NCBI GenBank assembly: GCA_964479585.1
Contig: CAYZMP010000044.1
Coordinates: forward strand, 1 to 14,797
Reading direction: 5' to 3'
DNA length: 14,797 nt
From: UBA6182 sp964479585
GTDB taxonomy: Bacteria > Bacillota_I > Bacilli_A > Erysipelotrichales > Erysipelotrichaceae
Each line of letters starts with the position of its first letter. Position 1 is the stretch's first letter. Shown one piece after another: positions 1-6,760 of this stretch. Position numbers and translations under genes: made by a program. The notes below the pieces were generated by a model. That model did not search any database. It was not told the origin of the DNA and was given only the letters and a program-made list of their open reading frames with translations.

Positions 1-374
1 TTCAATCATACAAAGAATATAGTGTTTTAGCTCATCTTGATGTTATTAAAAGGTATGATAAATTTGGTGTGTATCCTGATGATAAAGTGATGAGTATTAT
101 TGATGAAATACTTAAAACTGTGATTAAAGATCAAAAGGGTATTGAAGTGAACACAAAAAGTTTTAAATTTGGTTTAAATGATTTGATGCCTTCTACGAAA
201 ATTCTAACTCGTTATAATGAATTGGGTGGTAAAATAGTAACGATTGGTTCAGATGCGCATCATCGTGCACGAATATATGATAATTTTGAAAATACTATTG
301 AGCAATTAAAAGAAATTGGGTTTACTCATCATTGTACATTCGATAAATTAAAACCAATCTTTCATCAATTGTAA
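1..374 (+). CDS. PHP-domain phosphatase, HisJ (histidinol-phosphatase) type, 3' fragment
   Basis: This is the C-terminal part of a PHP metallophosphatase; the open frame runs off the left edge, so about 123 residues are visible and the start lies outside the window. The visible segment has the late motifs of the HisJ family. AHLDVIKRY carries a metal-ligand His, GIEVNTKSF follows, then a PS..IL.RYNELGG stretch, VTIGSDAHH with the last Asp/His metal ligands, and a short terminal region ending KLKPIFHQL. The family usually hydrolyses L-histidinol phosphate in histidine synthesis, in the cytoplasm. No other his gene is in the window, so a role in histidine synthesis is inferred from family only, and another small phosphoester is possible. 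The stop is TAA, followed by a 52-nt gap before the next gene with no clear terminator, so the two may be co-transcribed. Confidence 0.8.
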   Translation, partial: QSYKEYSVLAHLDVIKRYDKFGVYPDDKVMSIIDEILKTVIKDQKGIEVNTKSFKFGLNDLMPSTKILTRYNELGGKIVTIGSDAHHRARIYDNFENTIEQLKEIGFTHHCTFDKLKPIFHQL

Positions 375-426
375 GATCAAAGGTATCGATGTTTGTATTT
401 ACTTTAGGTACACATAGGAGAACATG

Positions 427-705
427 ATGGAAATGATTTTTGAATTTATACTTGAAGTTGTCTTTGGAGGGATTTTTGAGTATGCTAAAAAAGACGATTC
501 AAATCCAATTATAAAAGCGATTGTGTTTGGTTCATTAGTGCTTCTTTACATTGCGATTTTGATTGGATTAGTGTTTTTAGCAATCATCTCTTACTACAAT
601 AATGCGTTAGCAGGGATATTGATTGGTCTTATTTTAATTGCATGGATTATGTTTGGAATTAAGTCAATTCAAAAATACAACGATAAGATTCGTGTTATAG
701 GATAA
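427..705 (+). CDS. Small two-helix membrane protein, function unknown
   Basis: This encodes a 92-residue protein of unknown function. It opens with an amphipathic, acidic stretch (MIFEFILEVVFGGIFEYAKK), followed by a short polar linker (DDSNP). Two hydrophobic helices follow, at about residues 27-52 and 56-78, and then a basic tail (KSIQKYNDKIR). The pattern FEFILE...FEYAK followed by two helices resembles small uncharacterised membrane proteins common in Bacillota, but I cannot name a family. Two ATG codons are adjacent (424 and 427). The Shine-Dalgarno AGGAG at 416-420 lies 3 nt from the first and 6 nt from the second, so 427 is preferred. It ends 4 nt before the next gene, which suggests one transcript with the CBS protein. 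Confidence 0.65.
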   Translation: MEMIFEFILEVVFGGIFEYAKKDDSNPIIKAIVFGSLVLLYIAILIGLVFLAIISYYNNALAGILIGLILIAWIMFGIKSIQKYNDKIRVIG

Positions 706-709
706 GTTT

Positions 710-1429
710 GTGGATAATTACCAGCAATTTATGGCAGCGTATAACGCCATTAACAAACTACTAATAAAACTATACAACTTAGACCCTAAAAGTACTTTTG
801 GTAATGCAATTTATGCAAGCAAAAAACATAATCGTGTTATAAGTTACTATTTTGATGAACTGCAACAGTTTTTAGAGTTGCGTAATGTGCTTGTGCATAA
901 GACTATGCACGATCAAAAAGAGTATGTGTTAGCACAACCTACCGATGAAGTAGTAAAACGAATTACCAACATATATAACACACTTTTACAACCAAAAACG
1001 ATTGGTACGTTGTTTCAAAAGAAGGTGGTTTGCTTTGATGCAACCTCAACGTTAGCGGATGTGTTGCATGCCATTAAACGAAATAAACATTCTCAGTTTC
1101 CAATTTTTGAAAACAACCAACTTATTGGATTACTTACTGAAAATGGAATCACAAACTGGTTGGCTGATCATGTCGATGATGATGTGTTTGTTCTTTCTAA
1201 AACAAGCATTAAAGAGGTTGTACTTGTCGAAGAGAACAAAGATGACTATATTATTGTAAAAGATACAATGAGTGTGTATGACGCTGAATCGCTCTTTTAT
1301 GAGCGGTTTAAAACAAACAACAAAGTGCTCACACTTATTATTAGCACTAAAGATAAACCAACAAGTTCAAATCAACTTGTTGGTATTGTAACTGCTTGGG
1401 ATTTACCAGATTTACGCCGATCATTGTAA
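710..1429 (+). CDS. HEPN-like / tandem CBS domain protein
   Basis: A 239-residue soluble protein with two parts. Residues 1-95 are predicted helical and contain LRNVLVH (Arg58, Asn59, His63), the R-X4-H signature of HEPN domains, followed by AQPTDE. Residues about 98-150 and 165-236 form two CBS motifs, each ending in the usual hydrophobic-G-hydrophobic-[VL]T pattern (LIGLLTENGI and LVGIVTAWDL). CBS pairs bind adenine nucleotides or related ligands and usually control a partner domain. HEPN domains with R-X4-H are often RNases or toxin-related, but some are inactive. A nucleotide-sensing RNA-binding or RNase protein is therefore an inference. The GTG start at 710 is supported by AGGA at 699-702 and an in-frame stop at 698. 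Its stop overlaps the 3' end of the convergent mnmM by 9 nt. Confidence 0.8.
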   Translation: MDNYQQFMAAYNAINKLLIKLYNLDPKSTFGNAIYASKKHNRVISYYFDELQQFLELRNVLVHKTMHDQKEYVLAQPTDEVVKRITNIYNTLLQPKTIGTLFQKKVVCFDATSTLADVLHAIKRNKHSQFPIFENNQLIGLLTENGITNWLADHVDDDVFVLSKTSIKEVVLVEENKDDYIIVKDTMSVYDAESLFYERFKTNNKVLTLIISTKDKPTSSNQLVGIVTAWDLPDLRRSL

Positions 1430-1951
1430 TCGTGCAAAATAAGCAATAGGAGCTAATAAGACATTGTCATAGGTGTATGTTTTTTCAATACGTGTATTTG
1501 TTTCTAACCAATTAAGCACACTTTTTGCTTCTTGTTTACCACCATCATGTCCAACATACACGGTGATGCATATCCATCCATGTTTCACTAATAATTTTTT
1601 TGCTTTATCTAATGCACATAGAGTAGTTTTATCATTAGTTACACTTGTGTGATCACTATTTGGTAAGTAGCCACAGTTAAACACAACACCATCGATGGAT
1701 TGATCGACATGGTTATCCATGTGTTGATGAGAATCTAAAAGTAAGACAACGTTATCTTTGTGGCTGACTTTCTTTTGAGTTTTATTGTATGCTAGTGTGC
1801 TAATGTCAAAAGCATAAACTTTTTTACTATGATTACTTAAAAATAATGTATCATGACCATTTCCCATGGTCGCATCGACAACGACACTATCATCAGTGAG
1901 ATTTTCGAGCATCCATTGATGGGTTACTTCATTAATGTTTTTATGTCTCAT
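1421..1951 (-). CDS. mnmM: tRNA 5-aminomethyl-2-thiouridine methyltransferase MnmM (YtqB family)
   Basis: A class I SAM-dependent methyltransferase of the YtqB family, 176 residues. In Bacillus subtilis this enzyme (MnmM) methylates nm5s2U at the wobble position of tRNA to mnm5s2U, replacing the methylase half of MnmC. The SAM-binding motif is DATMGNGHDT (residues 26-35), the acidic end of beta2 is AFDIS, and the family-specific motif NCGYLPNSDH lies near residues 92-101, followed by VYVGHDGG at 131-138. An upstream in-frame ATG at 1996 exists, but it lies inside mnmL. The ATG at 1951 has AAGG upstream (1960-1963) and gives the usual N-terminus, so it is chosen, leaving an 11-nt overlap with the end of mnmL. 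The stop is TGA. Gene order mnmL-mnmM matches the known operon. Confidence 0.87.
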   Translation of the reverse strand: MRHKNINEVTHQWMLENLTDDSVVVDATMGNGHDTLFLSNHSKKVYAFDISTLAYNKTQKKVSHKDNVVLLLDSHQHMDNHVDQSIDGVVFNCGYLPNSDHTSVTNDKTTLCALDKAKKLLVKHGWICITVYVGHDGGKQEAKSVLNWLETNTRIEKTYTYDNVLLAPIAYFARLQ

Positions 1952-2885
1952 AATGTTTACCTTGGATTGTGTTTCTTTTGACCATTTCTTTATCAATGGT
2001 GTTTAATACAACTCTTTTTTTAATGGTCCATAAAGGAGCAATTAAATCATCGATTAGACCATCTCCGGTTAGTCGATGAATGACAAAGTGTGGAGGTAAA
2101 AGCTCAAGTTGCTGGATGGTCACATCCACAAAGTCTTCCATTGATAACAGTTCGAAAGGTTGATGCTCGTATTCTTTCGCCATTTGGGTATTTTTTAAAA
2201 GATGAAGCATGTGTATCTTTACTCCTGAAATAGGTTGTTTTGCCAACCACTTTGCTGTTTGTAGCATCATTTCTTTGCTTTCATAAGGAAGTCCATTAAT
2301 AATATGAACAATGACATGAAAATTCTTATCTTTGCACTTGTTTAGTACTTTATCCACAATATCCATATCATGACCGCGGTTTATGCGTTTGTTTGTGCTA
2401 GGGTGTATTGATTGAACACCTATTTCTAAATACACTGGTTTTTTAAAGGATTGAGTATGGAAATAATCAATCACTTGATCACTTAAACAATCAGCACGTG
2501 TCCCAAGGGCAACGGCAATGTTATCGTATTCATCACTAAAAAAAGGGTCGTATATGATTTTAAGTGTATCTAAAGAAGCGTATGTATTACTAAAAGCTTG
2601 AAAATAAGCAATGGCTTGAGCATTTGGCCACTTTCTACTCATTATACTTTTTTGTGCTTCATACTGTGCTTTTAATGATGTTGAGGAGGAAAGGGCAAAA
2701 TCACCACTACCATAAATAGAGCAAAACGTACAACCACCTTTATTATTGACGATGTGAGGACAACTAAATCCTGCATCAATCACGGCTTTGTAAACTTTGT
2801 TTTTATACACATGTTTAAAATGATAAGTTAAAGTGTGGTATCGTTTATTATCATCACTATACATAAAAGGGTTTTTATAACTCAT
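1941..2885 (-). CDS. mnmL: Radical SAM tRNA-modification enzyme MnmL (YtqA / TIGR01212 family)
   Basis: A 314-residue radical SAM enzyme of the YtqA group. The [4Fe-4S] cluster cysteines are Cys42, Cys52 and Cys55 (C-X9-C-X2-C), as in Elp3-like radical SAM proteins. Further family features are AYFQAFSNTYA, an ALGTRADCLSD stretch, LEIGVQSIHPSTNKRINRGH, and HIINGLPYE. In B. subtilis and Streptococcus mutans, YtqA (MnmL) is needed for conversion of cmnm5s2U to the intermediate that MnmM methylates, so the two genes together supply the pathway that MnmC performs in Escherichia coli. The ATG at 2885 overlaps the stop of the upstream ceramidase-fold gene as ATGA. There is no strong Shine-Dalgarno sequence, which suggests translational coupling. 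Function is from the family; the motifs are seen directly. Confidence 0.88.
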   Translation of the reverse strand: MSYKNPFMYSDDNKRYHTLTYHFKHVYKNKVYKAVIDAGFSCPHIVNNKGGCTFCSIYGSGDFALSSSTSLKAQYEAQKSIMSRKWPNAQAIAYFQAFSNTYASLDTLKIIYDPFFSDEYDNIAVALGTRADCLSDQVIDYFHTQSFKKPVYLEIGVQSIHPSTNKRINRGHDMDIVDKVLNKCKDKNFHVIVHIINGLPYESKEMMLQTAKWLAKQPISGVKIHMLHLLKNTQMAKEYEHQPFELLSMEDFVDVTIQQLELLPPHFVIHRLTGDGLIDDLIAPLWTIKKRVVLNTIDKEMVKRNTIQGKHYET

Positions 2886-3892
2886 AAATACGACAACAAC
2901 TTTTCTCTTTCATTTTTTAATAAGCGTTGTTTTTTACTTGTGACTGACTCAAAGGTGTCTGTTACATCATCAATATAATCATTGGTTAATCCGACAATTA
3001 AATTGTGTTTGCTTAACTTAGTAGATATCGAAGAAGGATGAGTAAAGGGTGTAAACAACACGTTGAAATTATTAAAGTTGACAGATGTACACGATACAAG
3101 CGATAAATGTTTGCTTTCAATAGCTACACTAGCATAAGACACTGATAAAGGTTTTGCATTTTGTTTTTCATCAAGTGCTTTTTTAAGTGAAACAATCATG
3201 TTTTGAGAAAGTTTAATGCAATCTTGATAGGTAAGATTTCGCTTTGTTTCTATACGATGATCACTATATCCTTGTTGGAAAAACATAAAAGACTCAAAAG
3301 GGTAACGTTGTTTTAGTTTTTCCATAAGCACACCAACATAATCACTCGATAGATAGTGTGTATTAGGTCCAATTAATGATGGTGTAAGCGAAAAAAACAG
3401 GATATTAACAACTCTTTTGTTTTCTTGATACAGCGATAATAATGTTAAAGGTACTTTATCTAATTCTAAAAAGAGACTTAAATCAACAAGTACTTCTGTA
3501 AAAGACATGTGCATCGTGGTCTCTTTTACTTGGCATTTCAGTAAGCAAATTTCAAATCGCTCCAACACCGTTTCAACAAATTCACTATTATGTTCAAAAG
3601 GTGGATGAGTATACATGGATGGAGCACTATGAGTGTGGGTAGTGTTACATATTAGTTTCACATCTTGATTAAAATGAGCATTAGCAATGTCATTCATTTT
3701 TTTTATGATTTTTTTTGAGATTGCATAAACATCGACACTTACAAACAAAAGTGGTGCTTTATCGAAAACGTACAATGTTCGAAGCATTAAGTCACCTTTA
3801 ACAAGCGATGTAAATCGTGGGTCATCACTATGACCGATAGGTGATGATAAAAAAGTGGGGTTGATCATTATTTCATGAAAACCGATTTTCAT
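2882..3892 (-). CDS. Ceramidase-fold (neutral/alkaline non-lysosomal ceramidase-like) protein, probably degenerate active site
   Basis: A 336-residue protein that resembles the catalytic domain of neutral/alkaline non-lysosomal ceramidases. Landmarks in order: an N-terminal IGFHEIMINPTF, the LLFVSVDVYAI strand, NTTHTHSAP (His86, His88, matching the zinc-ligand HTHSGP), FFSLTPSLIGPN then SSDY (about 167-185), FFQQGYSDH (205-212), and GLTNDYIDD near 301-309. The position of the second zinc histidine (family HP.. motif) is occupied by Thr170, the PGE glutamate region reads PFTH (282-285), and the GYIPT-like tyrosine is missing. I infer a divergent, perhaps inactive member or one with another substrate. 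No signal peptide is seen, unlike secreted ceramidases. A GTG at 3952 is possible, but the ATG at 3892 has AAGAGGTG (3898-3905) at good spacing. It is the first gene of the mnmL-mnmM operon. Confidence 0.6.
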   Translation of the reverse strand: MKIGFHEIMINPTFLSSPIGHSDDPRFTSLVKGDLMLRTLYVFDKAPLLFVSVDVYAISKKIIKKMNDIANAHFNQDVKLICNTTHTHSAPSMYTHPPFEHNSEFVETVLERFEICLLKCQVKETTMHMSFTEVLVDLSLFLELDKVPLTLLSLYQENKRVVNILFFSLTPSLIGPNTHYLSSDYVGVLMEKLKQRYPFESFMFFQQGYSDHRIETKRNLTYQDCIKLSQNMIVSLKKALDEKQNAKPLSVSYASVAIESKHLSLVSCTSVNFNNFNVLFTPFTHPSSISTKLSKHNLIVGLTNDYIDDVTDTFESVTSKKQRLLKNEREKLLSYL

Positions 3893-3959
3893 AGGAACAC
3901 CTCTTGCAATTGATTCTATATTATCATACAACACTCTTTCAATAAATGCCACGTAGTCA

Positions 3960-3980
3960 TTAACAACAAGGGATTGTTAA
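3960..3980. repeat. Dyad TTAACAA-N7-TTGTTAA, possible operator
   Basis: A perfect 7-bp inverted repeat (3960-3966 and 3974-3980) with a 7-bp spacer lies in the gap between the divergent ceramidase-fold operon and leuS, about 68 bp upstream of the first operon's start codon. It is AT-rich and has no T-run, so it does not look like a terminator. It could be a repressor operator or chance. An 8-bp palindrome ATCATGAT also occurs twice in this gap, at 3991-3998 and 4052-4059. Confidence 0.25.
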
Positions 3981-4062
3981 AGTGGATGTCATCATGATTT
4001 TATATGTTTACTTGTATTTAGTTTTTGTTTTTTTAAAACAATCAATCTTTCATCATGATGGT

Positions 4063-4094
4063 TTGACAGAACCTGTGCAATCACTTATTATAAT
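4063..4094 (+). promoter_or_regulatory. Sigma-A type promoter of leuS T-box transcript
   Basis: A perfect -35 TTGACA is at 4063-4068. Two overlapping -10 candidates follow: TATTAT at 4086-4091 (17-bp spacer) and TATAAT at 4089-4094 (20-bp spacer). Transcription would start near 4098-4102, just upstream of the first T-box element. The position relative to the leader makes this the obvious leuS promoter. Confidence 0.75.
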
Positions 4095-4107
4095 AGAAGA
4101 TGCAATG

Positions 4108-4300
4108 AAAAGAAGTAGTAGTGAATCTGTTTTTTTAAAAGAGAGTCGATGGTTGGTGTAAATCGATAGAAAACATTCATGAACTCGTCTTGGAGCAAAG
4201 TCTTAGACTTCGTGATTCTGCGTTAATGAAACAAGGTGCACAGCATTTCTGTGAACTAAGGTGGTACCGCGTATTCACGTCCTTAGAAGGACGTTTTTTT
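4108..4300 (+). ncRNA. T-box leader (tRNA-Leu sensing) upstream of leuS
   Basis: A transcriptional T-box riboswitch. Stem I has AGTAGT at about 4113 on the 5' side and the conserved AGAGAG (4140-4145) followed by the TCGAT/ATCGA apical helix (4146-4150 with 4162-4166), whose loop contains GGTTGGTG. The specifier loop reads GAA-CTC-GTC, giving the Leu codon CTC at 4184-4186. The T-box proper, AAGGTGGTACCGCG, is at 4258-4271; its TGGT pairs with ACCA of an uncharged tRNA with discriminator A, as tRNA-Leu has. CTAAGG (4256-4261) pairs with CCTTAG (4281-4286) as the antiterminator helix, competing with the terminator at 4277-4300. Uncharged tRNA-Leu would therefore allow read-through into leuS. 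The exact 5' end of stem I is approximate. Confidence 0.93.
4277..4300 (+). terminator. Intrinsic terminator of the leuS T-box
   Basis: ACGTCCTT (4277-4284) and AAGGACGT (4287-4294) form a stem that in practice leaves a 4-6 nt loop, followed by a T-run to 4300. Its 5' arm shares CCTTAG with the antiterminator, so the two structures exclude each other. Confidence 0.9.
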
Positions 4301-4321
4301 ATGGAAAATGGAGGAGTTTAA

Positions 4322-6715
4322 GTGGAGTATAATCACAAAAAGGTAGAGAAGAAATGGCAAGATTACTGGCAAGAGAATCAATCTTTTTATACCGATATTC
4401 ACGATTTTGATAAGCCAAAATTTTATGTGTTAGACATGTTTCCTTATCCATCAGGAAATGGGTTGCATGTAGGTCATCCTGAAGGGTATACTGCGACCGA
4501 TATTTTGGCTCGTAAAAAACGCATGGAAGGATTTAATGTATTACATCCGATGGGATGGGATGCTTTTGGACTACCTGCTGAGCAGTTTGCTTTGCAAACG
4601 GGGAATCCACCAGCAGAATTCACAAAAAAGAACATTGCAAACTTTAAACGTCAAATTCAATCGTTGGGTTTATCGTATGATTGGAGTAAAGAAATTTCCA
4701 CCACCGATCCTGAGTATGTCAAATGGACACAGTGGATTTTTATACAGCTGTACAATAAAGGATTGGCGTATGTGGAAAATTTACCAGTAAACTGGTGTCC
4801 AGCATTAAAGACAGTGTTGGCTAATGAAGAAGTCATTAATGGTCGCTCAGAGCGTGGTAATCATCCTGTTTTTCGGGTATTAATGCGTCAATGGGTATTA
4901 AAAATTACAGAATATGCGCAGCGATTGTTGGATGATTTAGAACTTGTCGATTGGCCACAGTCAACTAAAGAAATGCAAATCAACTGGATTGGGCGTAGTG
5001 AGGGAGCGAATGTTGTGTTTAAAGTTGCTGATCACAACAAAGAGTTCACCGTGTTTACGACTCGTCCTGATACACTCTTTGGGGCAACATATTGTGTGTT
5101 AGCTCCTGAACATCCTTTTGTCGATGATATTACTACTACTGAAAACAAAGAAGCAGTAGAAAAATACAAACAAGAAATCACAAGCAAATCGGATTTGCAA
5201 CGAACAGAATTAAACAAAGATAAATCAGGTGTGTTTACTGGAGCGTATGCAATTAATCCTGTTAACAATAAAAAGATTCCTATTTATATCGCCGATTATG
5301 TGTTAATAAGTTATGGAACTGGAGCCATTATGGCTGTGCCAGCACATGATCAGCGAGATTATGAGTTTGCAAAAAAATACAACTTAGATATTATCCCGGT
5401 ATTAGAAGGTGGGGATATTGAGACACAAGCACACATTGATGATGGTGTGCACATTAATTCTGATTTTTTAGATGGTTTAAACAAAGAAGAAGCAATTATC
5501 AAAATGAATAATTGGTTAAAAGACAATGACATCGGAGAACCAAAAGTAACCTTTAAATTACGTGATTGGTTATTTTCAAGACAACGTTATTGGGGAGAGC
5601 CAATCCCAATTATATTTATGGAAGATGGGACAGAACGAACCGTAGCGCTTGAAAATTTACCACTTGAACTACCTGCTGTGAATAACTATTCACCATCAGA
5701 CAATGGCGAGTCACCACTTGCCCATGCACAAGATTGGTTGAATGTGGATATTGATGGAGTTAAAGGCAAACGCGAAACCAACACAATGCCTCAATGGGCA
5801 GGGTCATGTTGGTATTACATGCGATTTATTGATCCACATAATGATGAAATTTTCGCGGATAAAAAATTATTAGATCATTGGTTGCCAGTTGACTTATACG
5901 TTGGTGGTGCAGAACATGCAGTGTTACATTTGTTGTATGCTCGTTTTTGGCATAAGGTTCTATATGATCTTGGGTATGTATCCACGAAAGAACCATTCAC
6001 CAAACTGTTTCATCAAGGTATGATCTTAGGTGAAAATGGTGAAAAAATGAGTAAAAGTCGAGGGAATGTGCTAAATCCTGATGATTATGTAACATCTCAT
6101 GGGGCAGATACTTTGCGTGTGTATGAAATGTTTATGGGGCCATTAGAAGCAGCGCTTCCTTGGTCAGATCAAGGCATGGATGGTGTTCGACGTTGGCTTG
6201 ATCGTGTGTATCGGTTATTTGTTAAAGAGAATAAACTATCAATGAAAAACAATCATCAATTAGACAAAGTTTATCATTACACAGTTAAAAAAGTGTCGCA
6301 TGATATTGATACATTGAATCTTAATACGGCTATTTCTCAAATGATGATATTCATTAACGAATGCTATAAAGCAGATGAAGTGTATGTAGAATATGCAAAA
6401 GGATTTATAAAAATGTTTTCAACATTCGCTCCTCATTTAGGAGAAGAGTTATACAGTGAGTTTAGTAAAAGCAATTTAACGTATCAACCTTGGCCTACTT
6501 ATGATGAAGCAATGCTTATTGAAGATGAAGTTGAGATGGTTGTGCAAGTGAATGGTAAGGTAAGGGCAAAACTTGTTGTTTCTGTGGATGAACAAAAAGA
6601 TGCGATTATTGCCATGGCAAAAGACAATGAAAATGTAAAGGCCTATTTAGAGAATAAAACAATTATTAAAAGTATAGTGATACCTAAGAAAATTGTAAAC
6701 TTTGTCGTGAAATAG
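4322..6715 (+). CDS. leuS: Leucyl-tRNA synthetase
   Basis: A class I aminoacyl-tRNA synthetase that charges tRNA-Leu with leucine in the cytoplasm; 797 residues, close to the usual length of about 800. The HIGH-type motif is HVGH (49-52) within PYPSGNGLHVGHPEGY. The KMSKS loop is at residues 575-579. The CP1 editing domain is present, with TTRPDTLFGATY and the Asp-bearing GTGAIMAVPAHDQRD, so post-transfer editing should be intact. HPMGWDAFGLPAEQFA and the C-terminal VNGKVRAKL, typical of LeuRS, are also seen. The start is GTG at 4322 with GGAGGAG at 4310-4316, 5 nt away. It is governed by the upstream T-box and followed directly by a bidirectional terminator, so it is likely monocistronic. 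Confidence 0.98.
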   Translation: MEYNHKKVEKKWQDYWQENQSFYTDIHDFDKPKFYVLDMFPYPSGNGLHVGHPEGYTATDILARKKRMEGFNVLHPMGWDAFGLPAEQFALQTGNPPAEFTKKNIANFKRQIQSLGLSYDWSKEISTTDPEYVKWTQWIFIQLYNKGLAYVENLPVNWCPALKTVLANEEVINGRSERGNHPVFRVLMRQWVLKITEYAQRLLDDLELVDWPQSTKEMQINWIGRSEGANVVFKVADHNKEFTVFTTRPDTLFGATYCVLAPEHPFVDDITTTENKEAVEKYKQEITSKSDLQRTELNKDKSGVFTGAYAINPVNNKKIPIYIADYVLISYGTGAIMAVPAHDQRDYEFAKKYNLDIIPVLEGGDIETQAHIDDGVHINSDFLDGLNKEEAIIKMNNWLKDNDIGEPKVTFKLRDWLFSRQRYWGEPIPIIFMEDGTERTVALENLPLELPAVNNYSPSDNGESPLAHAQDWLNVDIDGVKGKRETNTMPQWAGSCWYYMRFIDPHNDEIFADKKLLDHWLPVDLYVGGAEHAVLHLLYARFWHKVLYDLGYVSTKEPFTKLFHQGMILGENGEKMSKSRGNVLNPDDYVTSHGADTLRVYEMFMGPLEAALPWSDQGMDGVRRWLDRVYRLFVKENKLSMKNNHQLDKVYHYTVKKVSHDIDTLNLNTAISQMMIFINECYKADEVYVEYAKGFIKMFSTFAPHLGEELYSEFSKSNLTYQPWPTYDEAMLIEDEVEMVVQVNGKVRAKLVVSVDEQKDAIIAMAKDNENVKAYLENKTIIKSIVIPKKIVNFVVK

Positions 6716-6757
6716 AAAAAGCCTCTGTTAGATGTAAAATCTGATAGAGGCTTTTAT
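6716..6757. terminator. Bidirectional terminator between leuS and the yihY-type gene
   Basis: A run of A (6716-6720) precedes a 13-bp stem, GCCTCTGTTAGAT (6721-6733) with ATCTGATAGAGGC (6739-6751). The stem has a wobble or mismatch in the middle, a 5-nt loop, and then TTTTATTT. It starts right after the leuS stop and ends 4 nt before the stop of the convergent gene, so it can serve both. Confidence 0.88.
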
Positions 6758-6760
6758 TTG

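Noticed and set aside
1952..1996. Longer start of mnmM inside mnmL
   Set aside because: The extra 15 residues are not part of the family's N-terminus, and the ATG at 1951 has its own AAGG.
3893..3952. 20-residue N-terminal extension of the ceramidase-fold gene from a GTG at 3952
   Set aside because: There is no Shine-Dalgarno before the GTG, whereas the ATG at 3892 has AAGAGGTG at good spacing and starts directly at the conserved IGFHEI region.
4322..6715. Possible recoding of UGA as Trp (mollicute code)
   Set aside because: LeuRS and FtsW Trp positions are TGG, and TGA ends at least two genes here (1421-1423 and 2882-2884), so the standard code fits.
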